Of a stretch of DNA of 64,000 bases, positions 26,333 through 34,633 are shown in pieces (the first letter of the stretch is position 1; each line of letters begins with the position of its first letter). The position numbers and the translations under genes were made by a program. This DNA is from Streptococcus sp. S1 (GTDB taxonomy: Bacteria > Bacillota > Bacilli > Lactobacillales > Streptococcaceae). The stretch covers positions 1,515,001 to 1,579,000 of the forward strand of contig NZ_CP139418.1 of the NCBI RefSeq assembly GCF_034137685.1, in the 5' to 3' direction. The notes under the pieces are model-generated. The model saw only the letters and a program-made list of their open reading frames with translations. It did not search any database and had not been told where the DNA came from.

Positions 26333-26399
26333 ATGCCTGAATAATTCCATGGCAGCATTTACTTTAAAGCAAAAGCGAGAAAGATCGTAAAATCAAATG

Positions 26400-26445
26400 A
26401 AGAGAACACCAACAAAAAATCATCTGTTGGTGTTCTCTTCATTTT
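26400..26445 (+). terminator. Terminator of the MerR-ABC operon
   Basis: The 15-bp perfect stem AAGAGAACACCAACA/TGTTGGTGTTCTCTT is followed by CATTTTT. Confidence 0.85.
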
Positions 26446-26567
26446 TAGATTTCTGAAAAAACCTCTTGTCCATGTATCAGGAGGTACCCTTTAACTCTAT
26501 TTTTCATGAACATTGTTTTATAAACAGTAGATTGCAGTCTTAATATATATGGAGATACACAACTATC

Positions 26568-27008
26568 CTAAATCAACTTATATTCATACCACTCTTCATC
26601 TACTTTCTGAAATCCCAATGCCAAAAACATTCTTTGACTTTGAGTATTAAAAGGATAAATTTGAGCAGTTACCTTAACCATTTCTTTTTCTTTGGCCAGC
26701 TGTATCATTTCAGAAATACATCGTCTTCCGATCTGTAAATTTTGATACTCTTTGCTGATCACTATAGAAAGCTCTGAATTATCTTGAAGTGTCACATCTC
26801 CAACTAACACTCCCTCATATTGGATATAATAGCAAGATCCGTGTGAAGTTAGGTAATCATACATTTTATGAAGTTTTGTTAGATCGTAAATCTGATCAGT
26901 ATTATCAACTTGTTTGCAAACCTCACTATCTTGATACCAAAGAAGGGAAATGTCATCATTCCTATAATAAGGAATAAGAGTGATCTGTTCGTCTACTATT
27001 CTATTCAT
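26568..27008 (-). CDS. GNAT family N-acetyltransferase
   Basis: The 146-aa protein keeps the GNAT core: strand ELSIVISKEY, the acetyl-CoA pyrophosphate loop QNLQIGRRCISEMI (Q/RxxGxG/A-like), and the C-terminal NTQSQRMFLALGFQKVDEEWYEYKL typical of RimJ/RimL-like transferases. The substrate cannot be told. It starts 17 bp after the next upstream minus-strand gene, suggesting co-transcription with it. Confidence 0.8.
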   Translation of the reverse strand: MNRIVDEQITLIPYYRNDDISLLWYQDSEVCKQVDNTDQIYDLTKLHKMYDYLTSHGSCYYIQYEGVLVGDVTLQDNSELSIVISKEYQNLQIGRRCISEMIQLAKEKEMVKVTAQIYPFNTQSQRMFLALGFQKVDEEWYEYKLI

Positions 27009-27025
27009 TCTTACTTGTCTTATTT

Positions 27026-27463
27026 CTATTTTGACGTTTCTTCCGATACTTCAATATTCCCCATCAACCAATTGGACATCTTTTTGCCCTTGTCTTTATA
27101 AGGGTTGGGAGGAAACAAGGTGAAAGGGGGGATGCTGGCATCTGGGAAGAATAGTTCTACGCTTATCGTTCGCTCGCGATTATGATTGACGTAGGCTGTA
27201 AAATAGATATGGTAATGTCCGCTCACATCACCACCATTATCATACTCGCCCCTAGCAGTATTTGGTAATAAGGTCACAGATTCTATGCCCTGCTTTTCCT
27301 GGGCTAAGTGTGCGATGATCTCACTCTTAATAGCAGTCTCATGATTTCTGACGAAATTCCCATCATCACTGTATCCAGGATGCTCACTAAGAGAATAGAA
27401 AACAAGGACCATCAGAAAGGGTAGAGAAATTAAAAAAATAATCAGCTTATTGGATTTTAACAT
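27026..27463 (-). CDS. Membrane-anchored extracytoplasmic protein, unknown function
   Basis: The 145-aa protein has one N-terminal transmembrane segment or signal anchor (KLIIFLISLPFLMVLVFYSL) and a soluble domain predicted to lie outside. A stretch of alternating hydrophobic residues (GHYHIYFTAYVNHNRERTISVELFF) suggests a beta-sheet. I do not recognise a family. It lies between a GNAT gene and an NTF2-like gene on the same strand. Confidence 0.6.
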   Translation of the reverse strand: MLKSNKLIIFLISLPFLMVLVFYSLSEHPGYSDDGNFVRNHETAIKSEIIAHLAQEKQGIESVTLLPNTARGEYDNGGDVSGHYHIYFTAYVNHNRERTISVELFFPDASIPPFTLFPPNPYKDKGKKMSNWLMGNIEVSEETSK

Positions 27464-27505
27464 GTGGTTTCCTTACTAATTAGTTGGGAAGCAAAGCTAT
27501 CTTGG

Positions 27506-28003
27506 TCAAAGTGAGTCGAGATGCCAAGTTTCCTCATCCTCAAAACCGTAGAATTTCTCATCAAGTAGCCAATTTCCATCCACCAATCTAAGTACAAACT
27601 GATGCTTCATTTCTAAAGCTTCTTGATAATGGGTGATGACTCTTGCTTCTTCAGCTTTTGTCATGATAAAATCTACAGAAAAATCATTCCTTTGAACATA
27701 GTTATACTCACTTGGGGAGCCATAAGAATTTCGAACTCCTCCTTCCAAGCATTTTTGAGTCACTCGTCCAGTTATAAGTTGTATTTGTCTATGAAAATAG
27801 TCATCCATAAGATCATTCCACAAAGGGTGAAGCTGATTAGATGGGATACCAAGGGCTTCTTTTTCCTTATCCAGTGCTCTGTTACGCTCAAAAATTTCCT
27901 CTTCTAATAAGGTTAAACTTTTGAGTAAATCAAGCAATGGTGTGATAATTATTTCTGCCATAGTTTGATATTTTTCAGGGGTATTTTTATAGTTCACTCT
28001 CAT
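27506..28003 (-). CDS. NTF2-fold immunity-like protein
   Basis: The 165-aa soluble protein has a helical N-terminal half and a C-terminal segment HQFVLRLVDGNWLLDEKFYG, the closing strands of an NTF2-like fold, resembling the RhsIA/NTF2 immunity proteins of polymorphic-toxin systems. No toxin gene is adjacent. The ATG at 28001-28003 follows AAGAGG; another ATG 6 codons upstream overlaps the preceding gene by 8 bp and is also possible. The overlap indicates an operon with 28014-28568. Confidence 0.6.
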   Translation of the reverse strand: MRVNYKNTPEKYQTMAEIIITPLLDLLKSLTLLEEEIFERNRALDKEKEALGIPSNQLHPLWNDLMDDYFHRQIQLITGRVTQKCLEGGVRNSYGSPSEYNYVQRNDFSVDFIMTKAEEARVITHYQEALEMKHQFVLRLVDGNWLLDEKFYGFEDEETWHLDSL

Positions 28004-28013
28004 AATAAGCCTC

Positions 28014-28568
28014 TTAATCATCCTGGATTAATTGCTTTACTTCTATGTCTGAAAGTTGTCCATCCATGTAGAGTTTCCTAAGTAAATCTTTATCTACGGT
28101 AATTTCATAATAGTCAGTCACAAACTCATGAAATCTCTCAAAGCTATCAAAAAGGTAAGAGAGCAACCATTCTCCGCCATCCTGATCTTGGTAAGTGTGT
28201 TGATGCGCTTGACCGTCATACCAGATAAAGAAGGTTGTTTCATCTTTTTGGTCTTCAGAATAAAGTGAGAGATACTTTTCATCCAGTCCTTTATAAAAAC
28301 CATCAATGACGTCTTGATTCCACTCGTCAGCACCAAACTGGCTTAAACTGCTTTCATGATCAAAACCTTTTATGAGGATCATTTTATCAGTCAAAATCAC
28401 ATTTAAAGAATCACCAGAGCCATTGTCAATAAGGTAGCGGAGTCCATAGTCTTCCTCAGACTTAATCACAAGTCTGAGCCAATCCTCACTCGGATCTGTT
28501 AGAAACTCATCAATGACCAGCAAGGCATCTAAGCGAGTCTTTATCTTGTCCCAATCAATCTTTCTCAT
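28014..28568 (-). CDS. Acidic soluble protein, immunity-like, unknown family
   Basis: The 184-aa product is strongly acidic and hydrophilic, with no signal or membrane part (begins MRKIDWDKIKTRLDALLVID; contains FDSFERFHEFVTDYYEITVD). Start chosen at the ATG at 28566-28568, which follows GGAGG. The low-pI profile and its place in a row of similar genes resemble immunity proteins that neutralise basic nuclease toxins. No homology can be asserted by eye. Confidence 0.6.
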   Translation of the reverse strand: MRKIDWDKIKTRLDALLVIDEFLTDPSEDWLRLVIKSEEDYGLRYLIDNGSGDSLNVILTDKMILIKGFDHESSLSQFGADEWNQDVIDGFYKGLDEKYLSLYSEDQKDETTFFIWYDGQAHQHTYQDQDGGEWLLSYLFDSFERFHEFVTDYYEITVDKDLLRKLYMDGQLSDIEVKQLIQDD

Positions 28569-28584
28569 CTCAAAAACCTCCACC

Positions 28585-29067
28585 TTATTCTTGCATTTTA
28601 TCAAGATCACAAGCCCTATAACGAGCTGTTAGATAGCCTGAAAAGCTAATCTGAGGGATATTCCACTCATTGGGCAAATAAAGCGAACAATCTACCTGAT
28701 CACCTAGAGGGGAACTTGCTGAGAAGACATATCTTCCCAAATCCTCATTATTAGGATTTCTTTCAACTTGACCCAATCTGCTAGTATTGAACCAGTCTTT
28801 AAACAGTAACCAGATTTGCTCGGCATCTTCGTTTAATAGGGAGACTTTCAAGTTGTAGCTAATTCCGACCCTAGATCTTTTTTTGAATCCTGACTCATCA
28901 GCCTTACAAACTTTTATCGATCCCTTGTCATACTGCCAGTTATCACTATCTAATAGGGGAAATTGAACAGATAGATTGTCTTTAAATCCCTGCATAGTAT
29001 CAAATAAATCTTTGGAGGCGGCTTCGAATAATTCTAGTTCTTCCATAGTCTTCTCTTTAATTTTCAT
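28585..29067 (-). CDS. Soluble protein of unknown function
   Basis: The 160-aa product begins MKIKEKTMEELELFEAASKD; a second ATG at residue 8 is a possible start. It has no signal sequence. The middle (SRVGISYNLKVSLLNEDAEQ) looks like a beta-sheet, and the end (YLPNEWNIPQISFSGYLTAR) is aromatic-rich. It sits 16 bp upstream of the previous gene and 18 bp downstream of the CbrC copy 2 gene, so all are probably one transcript. Family unknown. Confidence 0.55.
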   Translation of the reverse strand: MKIKEKTMEELELFEAASKDLFDTMQGFKDNLSVQFPLLDSDNWQYDKGSIKVCKADESGFKKRSRVGISYNLKVSLLNEDAEQIWLLFKDWFNTSRLGQVERNPNNEDLGRYVFSASSPLGDQVDCSLYLPNEWNIPQISFSGYLTARYRACDLDKMQE

Positions 29068-29085
29068 AGCTAATCACATTTCGAT

Positions 29086-29937
29086 TTAATCTGCATCGAC
29101 CCAGATCTGGTATTTTTGACAGTGGAGACATCTGAAAAGGTAGCCACAGAGAGAGCCATCCTTAACCAAGTATTCTTCAATATCTTGAAATTCTTCACGA
29201 GCTTCATAGTCTGCCAAGACTTGCTCAGCGATTCCCATGGCCTTCAATTCTCGAGTTCCAACTGTACCCAAGTAAGCACAATAATCTTGGCAACAAGAAA
29301 GCCAATATTCTCCCTGCCAACTTATGTAACCTGGAGTCTGGCAAAAAAGAAGCTTATCTTTTTCTGGATCCAATTCACCCTGCCACTCGGCATCTTGGAT
29401 AAATTCCGCATCAAATTTCTTGGCTGCTAGCCCATTTGCAATACAAAACGGACAAAGATTTTCTATGTTGTCAATACAATAAGGCATCAAGTCATAATAT
29501 ATATTGTTTTCTTTCCCACAAGATGGACAAACCTTGGCTTCTCCTTCAACAAATGAACCTGTAGCTAAGGGATCTGGATGATAGAGGAAATGAGGCAAGT
29601 TTTTTAACAAGTCCTGTCTTTGCTTCTTCTCTTCTTTTCTTAGAGGACGAGGAAGGGCAAAACGATCGCCATGACTCTGACTCATTTCTTGTAAACGGCT
29701 CAGTTTCTTTAATTGTTTTCGGTCTGGTTTATCTAAGATTTCGGTAAATAAGCTATAGGCACTAGTGTAGAGACCCAATTGGTCATAGAGGTCAACTAAG
29801 ACTTTTTTAGATTCTAAATCCTCAGACTTAGCTAATTCATCAGCCAAATCATAGAGTGCCGCAACACTGGAAGAATTTCCATCTTGTTCCAGGTATTGCT
29901 TTTTTAAAGTAATATACTTTTCTAGAAATGGATTCAT
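29086..29937 (-). CDS. CbrC-family protein (copy 2)
   Basis: The 283-aa paralogue of 15276-16139 is collinear with it along its whole length: helical N-terminus, HPDPLATGSFVEGEAK, CPSCG and CPFC pairs, FIQDAEWQGELDPEKDKLLF, CQTPGYISWQGEYWL, and the C-terminal CLHC and WVDAD. The two differ mostly in the first 130 residues. Both are unfused. Duplication of a gene of this type within 14 kb suggests selection for variants, as with immunity genes. The role of CbrC itself is not settled. Confidence 0.8.
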   Translation of the reverse strand: MNPFLEKYITLKKQYLEQDGNSSSVAALYDLADELAKSEDLESKKVLVDLYDQLGLYTSAYSLFTEILDKPDRKQLKKLSRLQEMSQSHGDRFALPRPLRKEEKKQRQDLLKNLPHFLYHPDPLATGSFVEGEAKVCPSCGKENNIYYDLMPYCIDNIENLCPFCIANGLAAKKFDAEFIQDAEWQGELDPEKDKLLFCQTPGYISWQGEYWLSCCQDYCAYLGTVGTRELKAMGIAEQVLADYEAREEFQDIEEYLVKDGSLCGYLFRCLHCQKYQIWVDAD

Positions 29938-29968
29938 GGGACTACCTTTCTAATGGAATATAAAAAAC

Positions 29969-30475
29969 TTAACAAATAGTCACTAAGACATTCCCCTTGT
30001 GGTTTAAGATTTCCTTGTAAAAGTCTTTCATTTTGACAAAGTAGGTTAAAATATCATCCTTGATTTCATCCTCTTCCTCAAGATAATCCCAAATATCTGG
30101 ATAGAGGTCAGCTTTTTTACAAGCATCCATACTAAAGTCTTTCAAAGCCTTGTCCATATCAAATTCTTCTAAAGCTTGACTGATAGCCGCTATTCTCGAT
30201 TTTTCAGTATAGGCGATATATTCAGATACATCCTCTAAAGGGGTCACCCCTAATACTGCTTCTCTCAAGGGATTGTCATCCAAGAATTCTGAACTACTAA
30301 ATCCTGTCATGACAAAGAGAAGTGCATCCCATATCTTATCAATATCTATTAAGATATCATGATTATCAGCGGAATTCTCAGCAAAATCTAACAAGTCATC
30401 TTCTTGGTTAGAAAGACCTTTTATTTGTTCTAATTCATTGTCTGGTAAATATTGATAATTGGCAATCATTCCCAT
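29969..30475 (-). CDS. YfbM/DUF1877 family protein
   Basis: The 168-aa acidic cytosolic protein shows the YfbM pattern: start MGMIANYQYLPDNELEQIKG, a helical acidic centre with IDKIWDALLFVMTG, then LREAVLGVTPLED, YIAYTEKSRIAAISQALEEF and a C-terminal YFVKMKDFYKEIL. The start follows AAAGGAG. Members are small proteins of unknown biochemical role, often in toxin-immunity neighbourhoods. Confidence 0.8.
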   Translation of the reverse strand: MGMIANYQYLPDNELEQIKGLSNQEDDLLDFAENSADNHDILIDIDKIWDALLFVMTGFSSSEFLDDNPLREAVLGVTPLEDVSEYIAYTEKSRIAAISQALEEFDMDKALKDFSMDACKKADLYPDIWDYLEEEDEIKDDILTYFVKMKDFYKEILNHKGNVLVTIC

Positions 30476-30591
30476 GATTTTTCTCCTTTGAATCTTGTAG
30501 GATAATACTGATGTTTTTACCTCTCTTTTATAGAAAATGCTATAATGGAGCTAAGAAATTGTTTTATTGATGTTAAATAGGGGGAATAGTC

Positions 30592-31611
30592 ATGTTCACT
30601 AATATTGTTTTAGGGTTTTATGCTCTTTTCTTTCTATCCTTATCCTTTACTATCTATCTCTATATCAGACTCGTAGTTGCGGTCAGACAAGGGAAAGATG
30701 TCCCAAAATGGATCTATAAACTTGGCCAAGCTGTTCAAGGAAGAATTCACGTTGACTATGAAGAAATCACTGATGCTAATGCCCTTAAAGAGATTCATTG
30801 GTTCTTGCTAATCTATTTAATCGTAAATCTACTCGTATTGGCTGGCTTCTACTGTCATGGCAAGAGCTTTCCTCAAGCCATTTATGAATGTTTGAAAAAA
30901 CAATTTTTCATCGTACTTATTAGTATGATTTTAAAAAGTATTGTCAAATTTGTTGTTCTAGCTATAAGCAAAAACTTTCATAACAGTCATGTCTATGCAT
31001 CAACCAACGCTTTTATCGGGACAGCTTTTTTAACGAGTTATGTTTTTATGTTTTGCATGATGATGAGTGGCCTTCCAGCTCAACCTGTTCCAGTAACCAT
31101 TCAAGATACCACTATCATTATCGGGGAGACCAAGGCTTCCGAGCTTTTAGACCAAGGCTATACCTTTGGAGATAAAGGCGCAGAGAGCTCCATCACTAAT
31201 CCCAAAAACGACCACTTCTACTACGGTCAGCTTCTCGAAGTCAAGCGGGATAATCAGTCCTTTGGCTTTATGAGCCTTACCCCCACAGGTAAGGATACTG
31301 ATCAGCTCAAAAACTGCGTCATCACCTATTACAGAACACCTAAGGATAACAAGCAACTAGAAGAAATTTCCATCAATCATGTCAAGCTAGCAAATCTCAA
31401 GCTCCAAGATTTTCAAACACGAAAATTAATCGATATCTTTGAAGTCAATCCAGCTGATTATAACGTCTCTGATAAAGATACCAACTTTATCCTAACCATC
31501 CAAACAGCAGATTACGACCTCTGGAAAAGATACCGTATTGAATCCAAGTTCAATTCAGATGGTTCGATTGATAGCTATGGAGTCAGAGCCCAACATAGCA
31601 TGTGGGAATGA
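30592..31611 (+). CDS. Four-helix membrane protein with extracytoplasmic domain
   Basis: The 339-aa protein is the only plus-strand gene of this stretch. Hydrophobic segments lie at about residues 5-27, 72-88, 103-125 and 142-160. A domain of about 180 residues follows (from VPVTIQDTTIIIGETKASEL), probably outside the cell. Its beginning, with TKASELLDQGYTF, resembles modules seen in other streptococcal surface proteins, but no family is named. A TATAAT box lies at 30541-30546 and the start follows GGGGG. Function unknown. Confidence 0.7.
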   Translation: MFTNIVLGFYALFFLSLSFTIYLYIRLVVAVRQGKDVPKWIYKLGQAVQGRIHVDYEEITDANALKEIHWFLLIYLIVNLLVLAGFYCHGKSFPQAIYECLKKQFFIVLISMILKSIVKFVVLAISKNFHNSHVYASTNAFIGTAFLTSYVFMFCMMMSGLPAQPVPVTIQDTTIIIGETKASELLDQGYTFGDKGAESSITNPKNDHFYYGQLLEVKRDNQSFGFMSLTPTGKDTDQLKNCVITYYRTPKDNKQLEEISINHVKLANLKLQDFQTRKLIDIFEVNPADYNVSDKDTNFILTIQTADYDLWKRYRIESKFNSDGSIDSYGVRAQHSMWE

Positions 31612-31672
31612 TGGAGTGTTATCTTTAGTCATTAGTAAGCATATAATCAAATAGATGAGCGTTTAGACTCTC

Positions 31673-31984
31673 CTACTTGATTTTATGCTTATTCATTTTC
31701 TCTTGGAAAATATCTGTAAGAGTTTGTCGCAATTCTTGAGCTTCCCTTTCGGGAAGTTGGCCTTCTTGTTCAGTTACAGCATACAACTCCGGATACTCGA
31801 GCAATACTCTCTTAACAGTACGTGTAATGGCATGTTTTCTAACATAAAATGGAATCCGTTTAATCATATCTTGAGGAATTAATGCGATAATTTTGTCAGC
31901 AGTTTCCTTATCGTTCAGCTTAGAGAAAGTTAGTCCCTTTTTAATCATTTCTTGTTCTTGTTTCGTAAAATCTTGTAATTCCAT
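31673..31984 (-). CDS. Small soluble helical protein, paralogue 2
   Basis: This 103-aa product is a collinear paralogue of the one at 17698-18009: MELQDFTKQEQEMIKKGL, then IKRIPFYVRKHA, YPELYAV, and the shared last ten residues EEKMNKHKIK-like (QEKMNKHKIK). The ATG at 31982-31984 is chosen over an upstream start because AAGGAG precedes it and the length equals that of the paralogue. Function unknown. Confidence 0.65.
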   Translation of the reverse strand: MELQDFTKQEQEMIKKGLTFSKLNDKETADKIIALIPQDMIKRIPFYVRKHAITRTVKRVLLEYPELYAVTEQEGQLPEREAQELRQTLTDIFQEKMNKHKIK

Positions 31985-32102
31985 TTTTTTCTCCTTATCT
32001 TTAACAACTTGTTTTTGTATTAGAGCTATTCTCACTATTCTTGAAAATAGTTTATCTAGATACTCACGTGTATGTTTCCTTTTGTTAAATTGTTAAAAAT
32101 TC

Positions 32103-33026
32103 CTATTCTTTCGGTTGAGAATAGACTTCGATATGCTGACCTAGCACCTTGATTTCTACTGGTAGGTCATCAGATTTGTCACCATCAACATCCGTTTCTA
32201 ATTCAGAATCAGAAGAAATTTTTATATGGCGAGCTTTTATATACTCGATATTATCATTTACGACGACATCCCCTTTTAATAAATCAGGGATAACTGACAA
32301 TTTAGTAAGGATTGAGGCATCTTTTAAAATCAAAATATTAGCATAACCATCCTTATCTTCATCAAAGATTTTTTTGTCAGCGAAATAATTGGTAAGAAGA
32401 ACCAAAACATGGCTGGCTGGGCCAATATAATTTCCATTTTCTGTCTCAACAGTAATGTTAAATGCTTGATCTGTTACAACAGACTTCATAGTATTAATCG
32501 CATAGGCAAGCATGCCAAACTTCGTTTTATCTTCTATCCCAACATTGTGAATCGCTTCTGGTAGTGATCCAATACTAAAAATATAGCCAAAATAGTTTCC
32601 ATTAGATTTTCCGATATCAATCTTGTTGGTAGAACTAAAATCAAGCTCGTCAATGGCTCCATCAATATCTTGATTGATTTCTAATAGTTTGGTGATAAGA
32701 TTTCCAGTTCCTCCAGGGATAATTGCGAGTTTCGGAATGTAGTCTTTTTCCGCGATGCCAGAGATTACTTCATTGACAGTCCCATCTCCACCAAAAACAA
32801 GAACATCATCATATCGCTCACGAGAAGCTTCTTCTGCAAAGTTTGTGGCGTCTTGGGCTTGCTCTGTAATTTTAATTTCCACATCTTCAAAATAGTCTCT
32901 AGCTTTATTCTCCAGTTTCACCTTATAATTCAAAGCTTTTTCGCCACCAGATGTTGGATTGATGATTACCATAATTTTTTCATTTATAATTCTCCTGTCA
33001 TTAGACTTCCTTAGTTTAACTTTCAT
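32103..33026 (-). CDS. Diacylglycerol/lipid kinase family protein (YegS/DagK type)
   Basis: About 307 aa. The DAGK catalytic-domain motifs are clear: VIINPTSGGEKAL (nucleotide binding), VFGGDGTVNEVISG with the GGDGT loop, and PGGTGN. The C-terminal half follows the YegS beta-sandwich (GNYFGYIFSIGSLPEAIHNV). It phosphorylates a lipid, likely diacylglycerol. It is shorter and more divergent than the 60558-61520 homologue. The start is uncertain: no good ribosome-binding site precedes the ATG at 33024-33026, which overlaps the upstream gene by a few bases. A second lipid kinase among accessory genes is unusual. Confidence 0.8.
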   Translation of the reverse strand: MKVKLRKSNDRRIINEKIMVIINPTSGGEKALNYKVKLENKARDYFEDVEIKITEQAQDATNFAEEASRERYDDVLVFGGDGTVNEVISGIAEKDYIPKLAIIPGGTGNLITKLLEINQDIDGAIDELDFSSTNKIDIGKSNGNYFGYIFSIGSLPEAIHNVGIEDKTKFGMLAYAINTMKSVVTDQAFNITVETENGNYIGPASHVLVLLTNYFADKKIFDEDKDGYANILILKDASILTKLSVIPDLLKGDVVVNDNIEYIKARHIKISSDSELETDVDGDKSDDLPVEIKVLGQHIEVYSQPKE

Positions 33027-33028
33027 TC

Positions 33029-33415
33029 TCAAGTTTGGTCCATATAAATCTTGACCGCTTGGTATTCCTGCTCTTTAGCATAGGCAAACACCTCTGAAGC
33101 TCTAATGTAATCAAAGATATTTTCCTCTAAATCTTCATCCCAGATCGATTCATGAAATATTTCATTCTCTTGACATGCTTCATAGAAAATATCAAGGTGA
33201 ACTTGATAAAACTCTTCATCTTCATTTGGGGCTTGCCTTACTAAGGATAGTTGAAACATTGGCTTATCAGATATAGTTGTAAACGTCCCTGTTTCAAATA
33301 AAATCATCTCATCCTCAATAGGCTCACGACACAAGTCTTCAAAGATGGCTATCATTTCCTCTAAGGGCATCTTATCGGTGATTCTTTCTCTTAAAAATTC
33401 AAGTGATTGCTTCAT
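33029..33415 (-). CDS. Small acidic protein, unknown function
   Basis: The 128-aa soluble, highly acidic protein begins MKQSLEFLRERITDKMPLEE and contains a predicted beta-rich centre (MFQLSLVRQAPNEDEEFYQV) and an acidic helix DEDLEENIFDYIRASEVFAY. It is tightly coupled to the downstream lipid-kinase gene. No family recognised; the profile fits an immunity-like protein. Confidence 0.6.
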   Translation of the reverse strand: MKQSLEFLRERITDKMPLEEMIAIFEDLCREPIEDEMILFETGTFTTISDKPMFQLSLVRQAPNEDEEFYQVHLDIFYEACQENEIFHESIWDEDLEENIFDYIRASEVFAYAKEQEYQAVKIYMDQT

Positions 33416-33511
33416 ATTTTTTCTCTTTCTAGATAAATTATCGTTCTTGGAAAATACTTTTAAAAAATAAAATACCTACATCTTATATTATACTACATAA
33501 ACAGAAAAAAA

Positions 33512-33556
33512 GACTGAACCAGAGGTTTTCATCCTGGTTTCAGTCTAGTTTTTTTA
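33512..33556. terminator. Bidirectional terminator
   Basis: GACTGAACCAG pairs with CTGGTTTCAGTC with small mismatches, flanked by A-rich and T-rich runs. It separates 33673 from the 33415 operon. Confidence 0.7.
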
Positions 33557-33672
33557 TAACGAAAAAGTCTCTATGAAGACTCTATTACAAATATAAACTC
33601 TTAACTTAAAATTGATTAATTAGGTCTAAGCTTAATTAAAAGTAGGCATTTGCAATTTACAACTCACATCCT

Positions 33673-33915
33673 CTAGAAATTCTCATGAGCGACTTCTTCA
33701 AAATAATCATCCAGATGATGGTAGATTTGCATATCTTCTTCTGAACCATCTTGCAAAACTGCAAATACCTTCACTTTATCATCATTGACAAATACGAAAT
33801 TATGTTCACCAAAATAAGCCTGATAACCCTTGTCAACTAAGGTCCAAAGATCATCTTTTTTTAAACCAAAAACATCTTTTTTTACAAGATAGGTTTTCCC
33901 AACTTCCATTTTCAT
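33673..33915 (-). CDS. DUF3601-like small protein
   Basis: The 80-aa protein begins MKMEVGKTYLVKKDVFGLKK and carries YQAYFGEHNFVFVNDDKVKV, a short beta-barrel-like pattern I associate with DUF3601. The C-terminus is acidic. The start follows AAGGAG. No signal. Role unknown. Confidence 0.6.
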   Translation of the reverse strand: MKMEVGKTYLVKKDVFGLKKDDLWTLVDKGYQAYFGEHNFVFVNDDKVKVFAVLQDGSEEDMQIYHHLDDYFEEVAHENF

Positions 33916-34020
33916 GATAGATATTTCTCCTTAAGAAGCTAGCAATGTTAAAGGTTTACTATTTGATGGTCAATCAGTTCATACAAGACGTGATAGCAAC
34001 TCAAAACGAACTTTGGTTGG

Positions 34021-34587
34021 CTATTGAATAGCATTCATCACTTCTTTAATATATTCCTCTACATCTTCAATCTCTACAAACATTGGGTTTAAGTGACATA
34101 AGAAGTGCCATTCTTCGTTGCCTATTTTTCTATAGACAATCGCTTCACCATCTTCACTTCCGAAAAAGCTTCTGTCGGCTTGATATCCACTGCGCTCTAA
34201 GAAGTCTTTTGCCTTACGGAATTTTGCTTCTCTTGCTTCGACATAGGCTTTCACTTCATCGTTGTTAACGACATAGGCATCTATTTTTGTAGCGCCTTCG
34301 ATCACTTTATCGTTTAGTTCGGACAGATTCGAAACCTCTTTCCAAATTATGTTCACATTTTCTTCAGGTTCAAACGAAAATCTAGATAAAGGAACAATAT
34401 ATCCATTGAACATAATTTCCATATAATCCGGCAAGTTTGAAGGATTAAAATACTCCATTTCAAACAAATCTTCGTTTTCTTGAGTATATCCAGGGATTTG
34501 CGCTACAAAGGCTCTTCCCTCTTCTAAAGTCTCAAATACGACTAAATCTTTTTGATAATCACCTTGATACAATTCCAATATAACCAT
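34021..34587 (-). CDS. Soluble protein of unknown function
   Basis: The 188-aa acidic protein begins MVILELYQGDYQKDLVVFET. It consists of an N-terminal alpha/beta region up to residue 85, a connecting helix EVKAYVEAREAKFRKAKDFL, and a C-terminal part SFFGSEDGEAIVYRKIGNEE. Start follows GAAGGG. It sits in the row of minus-strand accessory genes. Not recognised. Confidence 0.55.
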   Translation of the reverse strand: MVILELYQGDYQKDLVVFETLEEGRAFVAQIPGYTQENEDLFEMEYFNPSNLPDYMEIMFNGYIVPLSRFSFEPEENVNIIWKEVSNLSELNDKVIEGATKIDAYVVNNDEVKAYVEAREAKFRKAKDFLERSGYQADRSFFGSEDGEAIVYRKIGNEEWHFLCHLNPMFVEIEDVEEYIKEVMNAIQ

Positions 34588-34633
34588 CGATAACCCTTCG
34601 TCATTCAGTATCGGTCCACATGACGTTTATCTA

